Origin: Chinchilla lanigera
Lineage: Eukaryota; Chordata; Mammalia; Rodentia; Chinchillidae
NCBI RefSeq assembly: GCF_000276665.1
Contig: NW_004955447.1
Span: 13,833,390-13,897,389 of the forward strand
DNA: 64,000 bases
Direction of reading: 5' to 3'
In this document: positions 22,152-33,632 of the stretch, piece by piece
How the letters are laid out: every line of letters starts with the position of its first letter
Position numbering within the stretch: position 1 is the first letter of the stretch
Program-made: the position numbers and the translations under genes
The notes under the pieces: model-generated
Databases searched by the model: none
Seen by the model: the letters and a program-made list of their open reading frames with translations, nothing else
What the model was told of the DNA's origin: nothing

Positions 22152-23009
22152 GTAACTATCACCTTGCATCACTATGACTTTTATTTTGAAATAAAACCAT
22201 TATAGCATTGTGAGGCCTCGAGTCCTCTAACACACAGTCCAATATACTTTACTAATCCCTCTTTGCCTCAAAAAAAACAGATATCAATCTCCACAGGAAG
22301 GTGCCTACTGCAGAGCCAGTGTTCAACCCTGAAATCTAGCTTTCCAATTTTCTTCACAACTATGACTTAGCACAGTGTGACTCCAAATGACAACAGAGAA
22401 GTCTCTGTTACTTCCCAGTGTTGGTGCGGCACTGACTTTAACTGCTGCGTTCTGAGAGTGAGATGAGACGATGGAAGAAGGGAAAGTGGAGGCCTCTGAA
22501 AGGGTGGGATAAAAAAATGAAAAATAAAAAGTTGGGATAAACGCTGCAACACTCAATTGTGAATGCACTGAATCCCGACACATTTGAAAACATGAATATA
22601 GATGCTCAACACTTGTCAAATTCCCCCAGAAACAGTACAAACTGTGCTCAGGAGGGAAGAGGAAATGGCTTTGGCTCTACTTATTAATACTTTTTAGAGC
22701 TGAGCACAAAACACCTCCCCACACAGTGAACACAAGCACTTTCTCACACAGTCCACAGGACAGGAAGTTTAAAAAGACAATGGGACCAACAAAGTGATTT
22801 GAGGAACTAAGGAAATTTGTCTGTGGCCTGCCCAGAGCCATTCATGGTCCTCTCATCCTAAGGACGAAGCTTGCACACCCCGTGGCACTGACCCTCTTTG
22901 GGATGATGCCTCTGTCCACAAGCTGCCCGCTCCTCCTCTTTGTCTCTCTGTTCGGTCACTGTCAGTCTCCAGGCCTGGGTATGATGTGCCCTCTGCCTCG
23001 ATGTCGTGT
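22152..23009. other. Unassigned sequence
   Basis: No gene. Minus-strand frames of 105 (22323-22640) and 80 codons (22858-23100) have no recognisable features; the second overlaps a SINE. Confidence 0.45.
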
Positions 23010-23181
23010 CTTGTTTCTTTGCAATACTGGGAATTGAACTAAGTGTTTTTGTACTGAACAATACACCACCCTTTTTACCTATTTTGACACAGGACCTCAC
23101 TAAATTGCCAACTGGCCCAGGTGATCCCCCGCCTCAGCCGCTCAGAGTGCCGGGATTATAGTCATGCACCACCACACCTGG
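23010..23181 (-). mobile_element. B1-ID composite SINE, reversed
   Basis: Read on the minus strand, a B1 head (from GCCAGGTGTGGTGGTGCATG at 23181 through GGCTGAGGCGGGGGATCACC) is followed by an ID-like 3' part with TTAGTTCAATTCCCAGTATT. The two parts form one unit of about 170 bp. The arrangement recalls dimeric rodent SINEs such as MEN or B4-type elements. It is old and has no clear target duplication. Confidence 0.65.
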
Positions 23182-24104
23182 CTACTCATGTTCATTTTGA
23201 TAGAAAAGGACCCTTGAAGAAAATAGAAATGAGAATACAGGTGGTTCAAGCTCTAGAACAAGCAAGATAAGCTTTCTGAGACAAAGGGATGTTTTGACAA
23301 TCAAGCCATTTAGTGCAGTATGGCACCTATGATTTTTTTAAAAATATACAAAAGTAGAAATTGATGGCCGCCATGCAAAGTACAGAGTATTTCAAATAAA
23401 AGAACACTTAAATCACATTGTTAAATTGATCCAATTACAGAAACATGTGCTTTGCCAGTACATTATATCAGGGACCTCATTCTCTTATCCTCTTCTTCAT
23501 GGCTGTGAGAAATACAGGCCTGAACAGAGCCTGCCATTTTACCCTCTACCTGTAACCTGCTAGAAGGTGCTTGAAATGATCTAACTTGTAGGGTTCACTT
23601 AGGACCTGGGATGTGAAGGGCACATCCTAGTTGTAAATTATAGAAATGACACTCACAGTTCCTTTATGAATTGGTTTTGATCAAATGTTAATATACTTAG
23701 TAATAAACTTTTGAAAGAGTTTAAATCTTTTTTAATCTCTACATGCATTCATGCATACACATGCTCTGAAAGGAACCACGCAAAATTAATATTTTTATGA
23801 CAGCAAGGTTTTAGATTTTGTTTAAATCCCCTAATCTTCCTTGTCATAGTAAAGTTATCTCTGTACTACAAGCCACGGACCTACATCCTGCCATACCTTG
23901 GCTACCTAATTTGGAACAAGCCACTCAGGCAGTCTTAGTTTTATTTAGAAAATTGAGATCATAATTCTGGTTGCACAAAATTGATATGAAGATTCAACAT
24001 TATATTTTTTGAAAGTGCTCCATATCATGTAAAGCATGATATGCAAGTGCATTGTTATTATGATAATAGTGCTAACATGCAAGTATTCTCTTCTCTAATC
24101 CCCC
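23182..24104. other. Unassigned sequence
   Basis: No gene. A weak reversed MIR-like string (TTTAGAAAATTGAGATCATA) lies near 23943. Confidence 0.45.
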
Positions 24105-24290
24105 TCCCTAGAGAGAGGCCTTCCCCAACCTCCCTATCTAAGATGGCACCACCCCGATACCTCAAAGCCAGTCATCCTGGGCCGTTACCAGTGTTTTCTC
24201 ATACCACTGCCCACTGTCTGAAATTTGCAATGGATTTAGACCCTAGGTTTTGCTCTACTGGTGAAATATGGGCTTCATAAGGGCAGGAAG
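24105..24290 (+). mobile_element. L2 3' end
   Basis: GAGGCCTTCCCCAACCTCCC, then CTGCCCACTGTCTGAAATTT, then GGGCTTCATAAGGGCAGG follows the typical L2 3' terminal region. Non-coding remnant. Confidence 0.65.
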
Positions 24291-26475
24291 CACCTAAAAA
24301 AGCAGCCAGCAGTAAGTGGGCCCTCAGAAGATGTCTATGGGAGGAAGGGAAGGAGAAAAACAGGGGGCTGGCCCACGCTGATGCTTCTTCTCCTGCTCAC
24401 CAAGACTAGCACGGGTGGACAACATGGAGAAGTACAGTCGATAAACTGGAAGGAATTATGTGGGCAGCTCTGATGAGTGATGTATTTATCCCCAACATTC
24501 AGAATTCAATACTAAATCTGAGAGAAAACCACACAGTCTGTTTAATGGAAACAAGTTCAGTGCTCTCTCCTGTAATGCAAAGCTATTCTCTTAACAAAAT
24601 AGAGTGCGTTGTAAACACCATTCTTAAGTTGCTGCTTTGTACATCGTCTGATCCTGATACTCTTTTCCACTGGCCTAAGTGTTTGTGTTTGCTCATTCCT
24701 CTCCAGCGGATCCTAAAATCCAAATCACTGCAGTAATTCATTTTTTATTGTTCTCTTGCTCGACTTCAGCACATGTACAGTAGTAGTGTTCACTCTTCGG
24801 GGGGATAATGGCATTTTGGAGATTTTACTGTAGTCATTACTCTTGCTTCTTTATTAAGAGACTTGACTTTAATCTTCTGCTTTAGCTATGTGGTTTATCT
24901 TATGAATATTAATATACAACCCAAAGGGATATATTCAGTGAATATGAATTAGAGGTAGCTTTTTTATATTGAAGAAAGAGAAAGCCATTTTCTGGTATGC
25001 ACATCTCTTCCAGGGTGTACGAGTTCTAATTTAATCAGCATGCAGTCATCATGTACACCACCAGCTCTCCAGGCCACAAAGTAATTGAAATGATTCGAGC
25101 TTGTTTAATAAAGTAATTTCAATTATAGCAAGAGTTGAGTCAGAAAATGTCAGCTGTACGAAGTTTGTGCTGCTGGAATTGGCAATAGGGCACCAAAAGC
25201 TCATAGAAGAAGTGTGATTGTGGGAATGAGTTGTGCATTTCTAGGCTTTGAAATACCTCTGCTCCCATCTGATGAGCTTCTCTTGTGTGATTTGTTAGTC
25301 AAGGAAACCAAATGTAATTATGTCCTGAAAAGTGGCGTATGGAAATTTACATAAAGCCAAGAATTTTGAGCAGAAAAGATCAGAAAGCTCATCCTCTCTC
25401 TTCTAAACATAACCATCAGCCAACCCTTCGCCACAGTCTCCACCACCACTGCCCCAAAGCCAAGGCATCACTGATGTCAGGAGCCCTTGATGATAGGATA
25501 CAGCACTACATCATTTTCTGCACACAGAAAAGGTAATGCTACCAGTTTTTGTTATAAAATAGGACTGCATTAAATACACAGTTAAAGCAATTTTTCCATC
25601 ATCAGATAATACAAAACATTCTCAGCAATTCTCAATATACTTCTATCGGTCTTTCATAAGTCATAAACTCTAACTTGTTTTCCATTCACTGTATTTTCTT
25701 TTGTCTTTCCTGTAACTTTTTAAATCCTTCTACCCAGTACTTCTGCCATGCTTTAGCCAATTAATAGCCTAAATAGTTTCATTACCCACAAGATCTTTAA
25801 TCCTCAAAGTACCATCTTTTTATTCTTCTTTTCCCTTACTTTGATTGAGTGGTTTTTCCTACATAGGTTGCTTAATTACTAACATTCCAGTATCTGAAGC
25901 TATTTCTTACCCATAACTGTTAATAGATCAACAATACAAACACCTGCTTGCAATTTGTTATCTCATATGACCCAGAAGGCCCTATTAAATCTTTTTGGTT
26001 TAAATTAATTTATTCTCTTTAAATGATTCATCTCTCACCTTGATCACATTTAGTTTAAGAGAATTTGATCAACATAGACAACAGTCTATTCTAAAGGTGA
26101 GGTTGTGGTGGTCTCCAAAGATTATAGGATGCTTGTTGATTTCATTATAAGAATGTCCTTTTGGTCTAGTTCTGAGAATCAACATCCATGGATAACAGGA
26201 ACTGTGACTGTGCTAAATGAAGACCATGTCTCCTCCAAAAACACACCTCCACTCAGTTCCTCTTTACTAATCAACTCTAGCGGAGTCACAGCCCAGCCAA
26301 ACTTCAGTGTCACAGTGAGGTCATGCATCGAGGTAAGTAGTGTCCAGTGGCTTTTTGAATGTAGATGCAGTCTTATAGTGTGGTCATGTAACAGCTTACC
26401 AGTGAGTGGGAGAATTAAAAATAGTCTGACCAAATTGTTGACCAAAGAAAAATTCTCCCTGAAGTTGAATATCAG
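24291..26475. other. Unassigned AT-rich sequence, possible conserved core
   Basis: No gene. The 24880-25330 part contains several TAAT-type sites and a perfect 10-bp inverted pair, TAATTGAAAT at 25082-25091 and ATTTCAATTA at 25116-25125. A 129-codon frame at 26105-26494 is not recognisable. Confidence 0.4.
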
Positions 26476-26584
26476 GGGAATTGTGCTCTGGTAGGTATTG
26501 ATAACAAACTGTCCTCACCTCAAACTTTAGAAAAAAAGAAGTGAGAAATTAAAGGTTCAGGATTCACAAATGAAATTCCTATGA
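26476..26584 (+). repeat. Direct repeat copy 1
   Basis: Starts GGGAATTGTGCTCT and contains AGAAATTAAAGGTTCAG, ending near TGAAATTCCTATGA. A diverged copy lies at 26991-27104. I do not recognise a named repeat family. Confidence 0.7.
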
Positions 26585-26829
26585 ATTTGAGCCATTTGTT
26601 CTTTCCTGTGAAAACCTTCCAAATACATATTGGAAAATAATAGGGTTACATAAGCTAATATATAAATATTTACTTTCTGCACAACTTTTAGTTTAACCAT
26701 TCTTTCTAAAGTCCTACTCTGTATCCCCTCATTGATCTGCTAGGAACCCTCAGTTGAAGACTATAAAGAATAAAAATTTCCCAGTTTGTGTACTTCCTTT
26801 CCTTTATAATCCTCAGAGGAGTGTGTAAT

Positions 26830-26935
26830 GCAAGATCATTATGAGTCCAGCTTTATAGATGAGGAACTTGAGGCTCAGAGAGGGTAAATGGGATAACCAA
26901 GGTCAGGCAGCCATTGAGTTTGAAAGAACCCAGTC
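26830..26935 (-). mobile_element. MIR SINE, reversed
   Basis: AGCTTTATAGATGAGGAACT, then TGAGGCTCAGAGAGGGTAAA, then CCAAGGTCAGGCAGCC is a well-kept reversed MIR core. Confidence 0.75.
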
Positions 26936-26990
26936 CTCTTAAATTGTAATTTGCCATATTACCCAGAAGGCTATGCTGCTGTTTTAGTAA

Positions 26991-27104
26991 GGGAATTGTG
27001 CTCTTATAAGTATCAACATCAAACTTGCCCTACTTAGCACCTTAGAAAGAAGAGAAATGAGAAATTAAAGGTTCAGATTCTCTTTTAAAATGAAATGCTT
27101 ATGA
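26991..27104 (+). repeat. Direct repeat copy 2
   Basis: The partner of 26476-26584, 515 bp downstream in the same orientation. It begins GGGAATTGTGCTCT and shares GAGAAATTAAAGGTTCAG. A few indels separate the copies. A MIR lies between them. Confidence 0.7.
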
Positions 27105-29284
27105 CAATGCTATTCCTTGCTGAAATATTCTAATATTTGTATCATTTCAGGAGAAATCATGCTATATGTAGAGGGTTTCTGATGTGCTGAAATAATGATA
27201 CCAAGTCCTTACAAAATAGCAGTATCTACTTCTGCTCTTTTTATGGTTGTGAGAGTTTTTTTTAACATGACATGAAAAGTTTCTAAAGAGTAGTAGATGA
27301 TTGCAGAATAGAAATTCAGACAAACTGCTAAAATTGTGAACAGATAAACTACATACAAATAGTCTTTTCACTTCCAATCTTTCCAAGAAAAAAATGCAAC
27401 TAAATTAAAGTTTACAAGTTGTTTCATTTATGATTCAATCATGCCCACAGTTTTCTCACGTGTGTAAATGTGTATATTGCCAGTTTTCATGGGGCAACTG
27501 GAGAAAGATAAAGAAGAGAACAGTGTCACTCACAGAGGTGCCCTGATATTTGTCAGCCTGTCCAGTCTTCCGTCTGGCTTCTCCAAGTTCTCCCAGATGA
27601 AGATGTGAGGTCCACCTTAACCAGCATTGTCTGGAAGATGTTTGTGTCTGCTCTGTTTTGTTTTGTTTTGTTTTTAACCAATGCCTGACACAAATACCAA
27701 AGGCCATCCAACTTCCCACAAAAAAGAATGAAGCATCCTATCCCACAGGGAATGGGATAACCATAAATGGGAGGCCTGACCTCAGGGGCTCTGGGCAGGA
27801 GCCTCCACGGTTTTTCTGTTGTCTCAGGACAGACTTCAAGGCCAGGTGGTCCTCACCGACTCTGGCTGGCAGACTATGGGACTTGCCTGCTTATTACACT
27901 TGTAATTACCAGGGTCGCATAGTTATTGCTAAAGGAAATTTCCTAGCATTTGCCCCTTTAAGAAAAGAGACCTTCATCGAAACCATTTCTTCTTATGCAA
28001 TCCACTGCAAAATCCACTAATTTCCTCTTTCCATTCATCTTCTGGAAATCCTATATCCAAGACAAATGGGATTTAGCATAGCATGTTTTCAGTGATACCA
28101 CAATGAGCAAGACTATTTTAAGAATTCTATTCATCAGTTCTCCATAAATATTATGATACCAGCACTTAGGCATTCTAAAGTGACTTTCCTAAGCAGATCC
28201 CAAGCTCTTTAGCAATATGAATGCATTAAACCTCCTAATTCCATTGCAAAACAAGCTAAGAAGCTAGAGCTGATTTCTGTAATGTAAAAGCATGGGAAGT
28301 CACATGGGAATGGTGCATCTCTTAAAAGAAAAGAAAGGGGTGGGAGATTAGAGCAACAGCAAATTGATTTGAGTGGTAGCACCATCTTGTTCATTTCCAA
28401 GTCCTGTTTACCAGGAAGCACTGAGCAACACTAAAGGATTTGCTTGCTTATCATTCTGTTATTTAAGAGTTGTTTATTAAGTGGCTATGGAGTGCTGGGC
28501 TCTGGTTTAGACACAGAGGATATAATGAAGAAAAGACCTTCTTGATTTGGAATGTGCAATACAGTAGAGCAGAACCACCTGTTTAGATGATAAAACACCA
28601 CATAATAAGTAGAACAGAAGTGTATCTGTGGTGGGGAAAGAGCATGTAAGGGGAAGTTGATAACTTTGTGCAAAGAATTGGAAAGACTTTTAAGAAAAGA
28701 TTGCCCTGAGCTGCAATATCCAACACAGAAGGTTTAGTGCGAACTGGAGAGTACTGAGGGCTCTCTTTCTAAAGGGAAGATATCCTTCATGAGAGTAATG
28801 AAAGCATTGTGACAAATTCTTGTGTTTCCCTGAAGACAGACTGAAAAATTTATGTATGAGCCAGGGGATAATGGCCCTTCTTGCCTCCATCTGCTACTTG
28901 AAGTGTAGCGTTGTGAGGGTCAGGCCAGTAAGTCACAGAAAAGTACTTCTTTTGATAAAGATGTGACCGTCCTTATTTCTCTGTTTCTCCTGATCTCACA
29001 GCTGCTTACAAAACAGAACTGTAGTTAGAGCAGGAGAAATAGCTAGTCCTGCCCTGTGAGGCTGAGTACTTTTACCCAAACTCAGAGGCAGTTAAAGCCA
29101 AGCCCAACGCCCAGAGAAACCAGTCAGATTTCACTCTCATCCACAGAGCACCTCCAGCCCCACACGTCACTCTATTTCCCAGCATATATCCAAAAGTTAA
29201 CCATACATGCACTCATGACAACTGCATGACCTGCTTAAGAGCAGTGTCTCAAGCTAGAACAGGTTTGATTGTAGGAAAAGAGTC
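27105..29284. other. Unassigned sequence
   Basis: No gene seen. A TTTTG run lies at 27651-27675. The longest frame (27658-28020, 120 codons) has no family features. Confidence 0.45.
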
Positions 29285-29560
29285 CAAAATCATGGCTTAC
29301 AGCAACAAAGTTTATTTTTCTCTCACACAAAGCCTGATGAGGGTGGTAGAGGCTCTCAGCTCGCCCTGTTCATGACTCAGAGCTCCAGATTCACATCATG
29401 TTACTATCTGCTCAACGTTTGGTTCCCAGGGTGCCACATCAGGGTGCAAGAGAATGGGAGTAGCACATTCCCAGCCACTGGCCAGACTGGTCCCACGACC
29501 CTGGCCAACTGCACTGGAGGCTGGGAAATATAAGGCCTCATGGGAATACCTGATAAGTAC
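29285..29560. mobile_element. Old mammalian interspersed repeat, family not assigned
   Basis: GGCTTACAGCAACAAAGTTT, then ATTTTTCTCTCACACAAAGC, then CTGGAGGCTGGGAAATATAA reads like a common ancient mammalian repeat known by sight, but I cannot name the family with confidence. No coding sequence. Confidence 0.4.
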
Positions 29561-29960
29561 AAACCTTGTTGGTTTGTCTGTTTGTTTTTGCAGAATCTCC
29601 AAAACTAGCACAGTGTGTGTCACAGAACACAGAATATGTAGTCAATAAAAGAATAGCAAATAAATGGAAGGAAAACCCAATATGTTCCATGTGCTATTTC
29701 AGCACTTTCTGGATAAGAAATAATTCCTGCATTCAAGGATATGTACATCTAATTTTAAAATTAACCACAAATACAAACCCAAAATGAGTAAAATTAACCA
29801 TGCACAGTAAGATAGATTTAAAAACACATCAATGCATTTCCAGTGAGGACAGTGAGGGGTTGGGTACCTCGGGTCGTGCCTCTCCCACCACCACAAGAAA
29901 GAGCAGAAAAGTGTAAAAACTCATCAGACTTCAAAAATTAGTGTAGAATATTAAATTCAC
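29561..29960. other. Unassigned sequence
   Basis: Nothing recognised. A 73-codon frame at 29566-29787 is incidental. Confidence 0.45.
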
Positions 29961-30107
29961 CAATCACATCTGTAACCCCAGTATGCTAGAGGCTGAGGCA
30001 GACAGATGGCCATGAGTTTGAGGCTAATCTGGGCTACATAATTAGTTCAAGGTGAGAGAAAGTACCTGCAGTACAAACACAAGACTTTGTCTCAAAAAAA
30101 AAAAAAA
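29961..30107 (+). mobile_element. B1 SINE (first of tandem pair)
   Basis: A 5'-trimmed B1: CACATCTGTAACCCCAGTAT, then GCTAGAGGCTGAGGCAGACA, then AATCTGGGCTACATAATTAG and a poly(A) tail at 30093-30108. The next B1 begins directly at its tail. Confidence 0.85.
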
Positions 30108-30108
30108 A

Positions 30109-30247
30109 GTTGAATGTGGTGGCGTTTGTAATCCAGGAGGATTGCCATGATTTCACTATGTAGCCAAGTTCAGCCTGGGCTACATAATGAGCTCAAGGTC
30201 AGCCTGAACTACCTAGTGAGACCCTGTTTCAAAAGAAAGACAAAAAA
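30109..30247 (+). mobile_element. B1 SINE (second of tandem pair)
   Basis: Begins GTTGAATGTGGTGGCGTTTG, contains two related CAGCCTG blocks (30171 and 30201, the rodent B1 internal duplication) and ends in an A-rich tail. An L1 5' end abuts this tail. Confidence 0.85.
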
Positions 30248-30262
30248 AGTCTTGGAGGAGCA

Positions 30263-30271
30263 CCAAGATGG
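30263..30271 (+). promoter_or_regulatory. YY1-type site at L1 5' edge
   Basis: CCAAGATGG about a dozen bases from the element's first base. The same core and position set the start site of human L1 transcription. Function here is inferred by position only. Confidence 0.45.
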
Positions 30272-31688
30272 TAGAGTGGTAAGCAACAGAGAAAAGGCCT
30301 CTCTGAGAGTTGTCCAGATACCAATATAGCAACTCAAAGAAGACAAGAAAGATGGAAGCAGGTTGCCTGGACCCAGGAAGGACCTGAAACACAAATTGAA
30401 GTCCATGGAGAGAATGTAGAGAGAAACTTCAATGAAGAAAAAGGTAGCTAGCAGCACCTTCTCCCTGAGACATGACTCACTAAGCAAGTGGAGGGATTGA
30501 AACCTGCGGACACACAGTGACTGCTGGCAACCCCAAAGGCCTCTACAGAGAAAAGCAGCAGGGGATGTGAAGGACTACACTAGCTGGGGTGAGTGCTGAG
30601 AGCTCAGTCATCCCATAGGAGAGAGTGATGGGCTGGGAGCCATCTTGGAGAGGGGCTGGCTGAGCTCAGAATTTAGAGGAGCTGCTGGCTCCATCTAGGT
30701 GCTCCTAGCTGGGCTCAGTCCCATGAAAGGTGCAATGACAGCTGCAAGTCGAATGAGCCTGGTCTTGGCCAGAAGGTTTGGCTCAGAGATTATCCACTAC
30801 CCTGAAAAAAAGCTACTACTGGCTTGCTGGGATAAATCAACATGGATCTGGACTCTGTCCCCATGCACTGTCTACCAGTGGCAGCAGAGATAAACTTAGA
30901 AGTGGACTATTTCTTTTTTTTTCCCCTCTCTCATTTATTTTTTTTGCTGTTGTTGTGGTTTTGGTTTTGGTTTTTCTCCTTCATTGTTTGATCTTGTTTT
31001 TCTGTGAGTATGGGCATGTTTCTAGCCTCTTTGTGGTTGTTGTTCTGTTCTGTTCTTCTTTTTATCTCTTCCTGTTCTCTTTCCCTCCACTCTTCTGAAA
31101 CAGTTTCCCCAAATTAGTGGAATCCCCCTTGTTCTCCAGCCTTACTTCTAATCTATTCTTCTACTTCTCTGTTTTCTCATTAACCCCTGTTAAATTTTAA
31201 TTCCTGAGGGTAAAATTGACATATTAAGGATTTATATACTGCATATAATTTTCTGGTTTGTTTTAGATTTTATTATATAACCACAAATCTAGTTCATAAG
31301 GTTAAAGGTGGCAAATTAATGTTTACCTCAGTTTGTCATTTTCTAGGCTTTGTTTGATGGTATTGTTATTGATGATGGTACCACATTAGCCAACAGTGAC
31401 ATGATTATACTAAACAGCTACTCTTCCTGGTATTCCAAGACTGAGATTGACTAAAGGTCATAGAAAATACTGCAGTAGAGTGCCAAAGACCCAAGGGCTG
31501 GGCCAAGCAAGTAGAAACTTCTCATCACCAACAAAAATTGAAGAGGTAGTATCTTGCAACAGACCCCAAATCCAAAAATGAACTACTACTGGAAAACACC
31601 TCAGAGAAGTAGTCATTTCCTAAAAGTTCTAAATACTAGCAATAAAGCAATCCACCATAGGCAGTTTACAAACATCACCTTAGGAATT

Positions 31689-31699
31689 AGAGAAAGAAA

Positions 31700-31764
<65 letters not shown>

Positions 31765-32023
31765 GAAAAAGAAAGGAAGAAAGAGAAAAAGAGAGAGAGA
31801 GAAAGAGAGAAAAAGAGAAAGAAAGAAGAAAAAAGAGAGAAGAAAGAAAAAGAGAGAGAGAAAGAGAGAGAGAAAGAAAGAAAAAGAAAGAAAAAGAAAG
31901 AAAGAAAGAAAGAAAGAAAAAAAAGAGAGAGATAAAGAGAGAAAAAAGAAAGAAGAAAGAAGAAAAAGAGAGAAGAAAGAAAAAGAGAGAAAGAGAGAAA
32001 GAAAGAGAGAGAGAGAAAGAAAG

Positions 32024-32074
<51 letters not shown>

Positions 32075-32116
32075 AGAAAGAAGAAAGAAGAAAGAAGAAA
32101 GAAGAAAGAAAGAGAA
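31689..32116 (+). repeat. 428-bp polypurine (GAAA/GA-rich) tract
   Basis: Entirely A and G apart from one T at 31933. Mostly GAAA units with GA and GAA interruptions, so it includes long mirror-symmetric stretches able in principle to form triplex DNA. It lies in the L1 5' UTR just upstream of the presumed ORF1 start. The long Lys/Glu/Arg frame (31554-32618) and the Phe/Ser/Leu frames on the other strand come from this repeat. Confidence 0.95.
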
Positions 32117-32126
32117 CTTAAACAAG

Positions 32127-32295
32127 ATGCAAGCCCAAACATCCAGTTCACCAAAGGCAAACTCAGGGGGCAGTGAGATGGGACAATCTGAAAGCCACCC
32201 ACCTGGCTGCTCTGAGGTGGTAACAACAAAGCAATATAATGAGGCTCTAGAAAAAAATCACATTAGAAATAATTTCTCAGATAACTGCAGAGATG
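32127..32295 (+). pseudogene. L1 ORF1 N-terminal remnant (putative)
   Basis: Starting at ATG 32127, about 55 codons read MQAQTSSSPKANSGG and continue as a polar, low-complexity N-terminus. The frame then passes without a stop into ORF2-derived codons. Position after an L1 5' UTR makes it the ORF1 start by inference. The coiled-coil, RRM and C-terminal domains of ORF1 are missing. The identification rests on position rather than sequence match. Confidence 0.45.
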
Positions 32296-33340
32296 GTGTC
32301 CACAGTGAAAACCACCTTATCTTTGACAAAGCTGCCAAACACATTCACTGGAAGAAAAATAGCCTCTTTAATAAATGCTGCTGGAAATACTGGCTTTGTA
32401 CATGCCAAAGATTAAAACTGGGCCCATATCTCCCACCATACACTAAACTAAATTCAAAAAGGATCAAAGATCTAAATATTAAAACAGAAACATTAAATCT
32501 GCTGGGAGATAGAATGGGTAAAACTATTGAAGACGCTGGTATAGGTAAAGACTTTATGAATAAAACCCTGATTGCACAGGAACTAAAGAATCAACAACTG
32601 GGATCTCATCTAATTTAAAAGTTTTTTTACCACAAAGGAAACCACCAACAAAGTGAAGAGATAACCCACAATGTAGGAAAAAAACGTTCACCACCTATTC
32701 TTCAGACAAAGGATTACTATCAAGAACATATAAATCAGACCTCCCAAATTTAAAGACCCAATCCAAAAATGGACATCTGAGAGGAATACACATTGCTCAG
32801 ATGAAGAAATACAAATGGTAAATAAATATATGAAAAAATATTTAACATCACTGGTCATTTGAGACATGCAAGTTAAAACACTGAGATTCCATTTCACCCA
32901 AAAAAGAATAGCCATCATAAAGAAATCAACCAATAACAAATGCTGGTGGGGCTGTGGAAAAAAGGGAACCCTTCTCCACTTCTGGTGGGAGTGTAGACTG
33001 GTGCAACCACGGTGGAAATCACTGTGGAGTTTCCTCAAAAAACTAGGATTAGAGGTCCCACCTGACCCAGCTATTCCTCCGCTGGGTATTTTCCCAGAAA
33101 AATTAAAAACATCATACCACAGTGATATACATGCACCCATATTTATAAAAGCACAACTTGTCATAGCTAGATCTTGGAAACAACCCAAATGCCCATTAAC
33201 TGAAGAATGGATAAAAAGATGTGGTCTTTTTATATAGTGGAGTACTGCTCAGCCATAAAGAATAAACTGGAGACTTTTATAGGTAAACGGATGCAACTCA
33301 AGACCATACTCATAAGTGAAATAAACCAGATGCACATGTA
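32296..33340 (+). pseudogene. L1 ORF2 C-terminal remnant
   Basis: Coding remains of the C-terminal part of L1 ORF2p (the reverse transcriptase/endonuclease of the element). An early part shares HLIFDKAAKHIHWKK. A later frame (32866-33237) contains STNNKCWWGCGKKGTLLHFW and WKQPKCPLTEEWIK, the C-terminal cysteine-rich region. At least one frameshift or stop separates them. The endonuclease and RT catalytic domains are absent, so it is inactive. Confidence 0.85.
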
Positions 33341-33632
33341 TAAAATCGTATTGTCTCCCTAGTGTGAGGTGAAAAGGTAAATAAGATCCAAAATGTATAA
33401 TAGATATTGTAAAATGGGAAGAAACTGTTCAAAAGGAAAGAAAAAGAAGAAAAGAAAGAAGGGAAAAAGCAATATTTTTGTTAATATTGCTTAGACAATT
33501 AAATGCCTATACCTTATACTCTGACTAACTAATTTAAAGATAACAATACACAATGTATTAACCATTGTTACTCTCCTATTACCTTGTTTGGAAATTTTGT
33601 TGTTTTTTTTTTCTTTAAAATAAAATTTTAAA

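Larger units (their letters stand above)
30251..33632 (+). mobile_element. Internally deleted L1 with both ends
   Basis: A LINE-1 copy of about 3.4 kb keeping its 5' UTR (30251-31688), a polypurine tract (31689-32116), the first 50-odd codons of a putative ORF1 (from ATG 32127), the last third of ORF2 (about 32300-33240) and the 3' UTR with A-rich tail. The 5' edge GGAGGAGCACCAAGATGG keeps the YY1-type AAGATGG found at the start of other mammalian L1s. Most of ORF1 and the endonuclease and reverse-transcriptase parts of ORF2, probably about 5 kb, are absent without inversion. No protein is made. A clear target duplication was not found because both flanks are A-rich. Confidence 0.75.

Noticed and set aside
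31554..32618. 354-codon frame, and 170- and 180-codon frames on the other strand
   Set aside because: They arise from the (GAAA)n tract; the sense frame only continues into broken L1 codons. Not a gene.
32866..33237. 123-codon frame with clear protein similarity
   Set aside because: It is the C-terminal end of L1 ORF2, without catalytic domains, in an inactive element.
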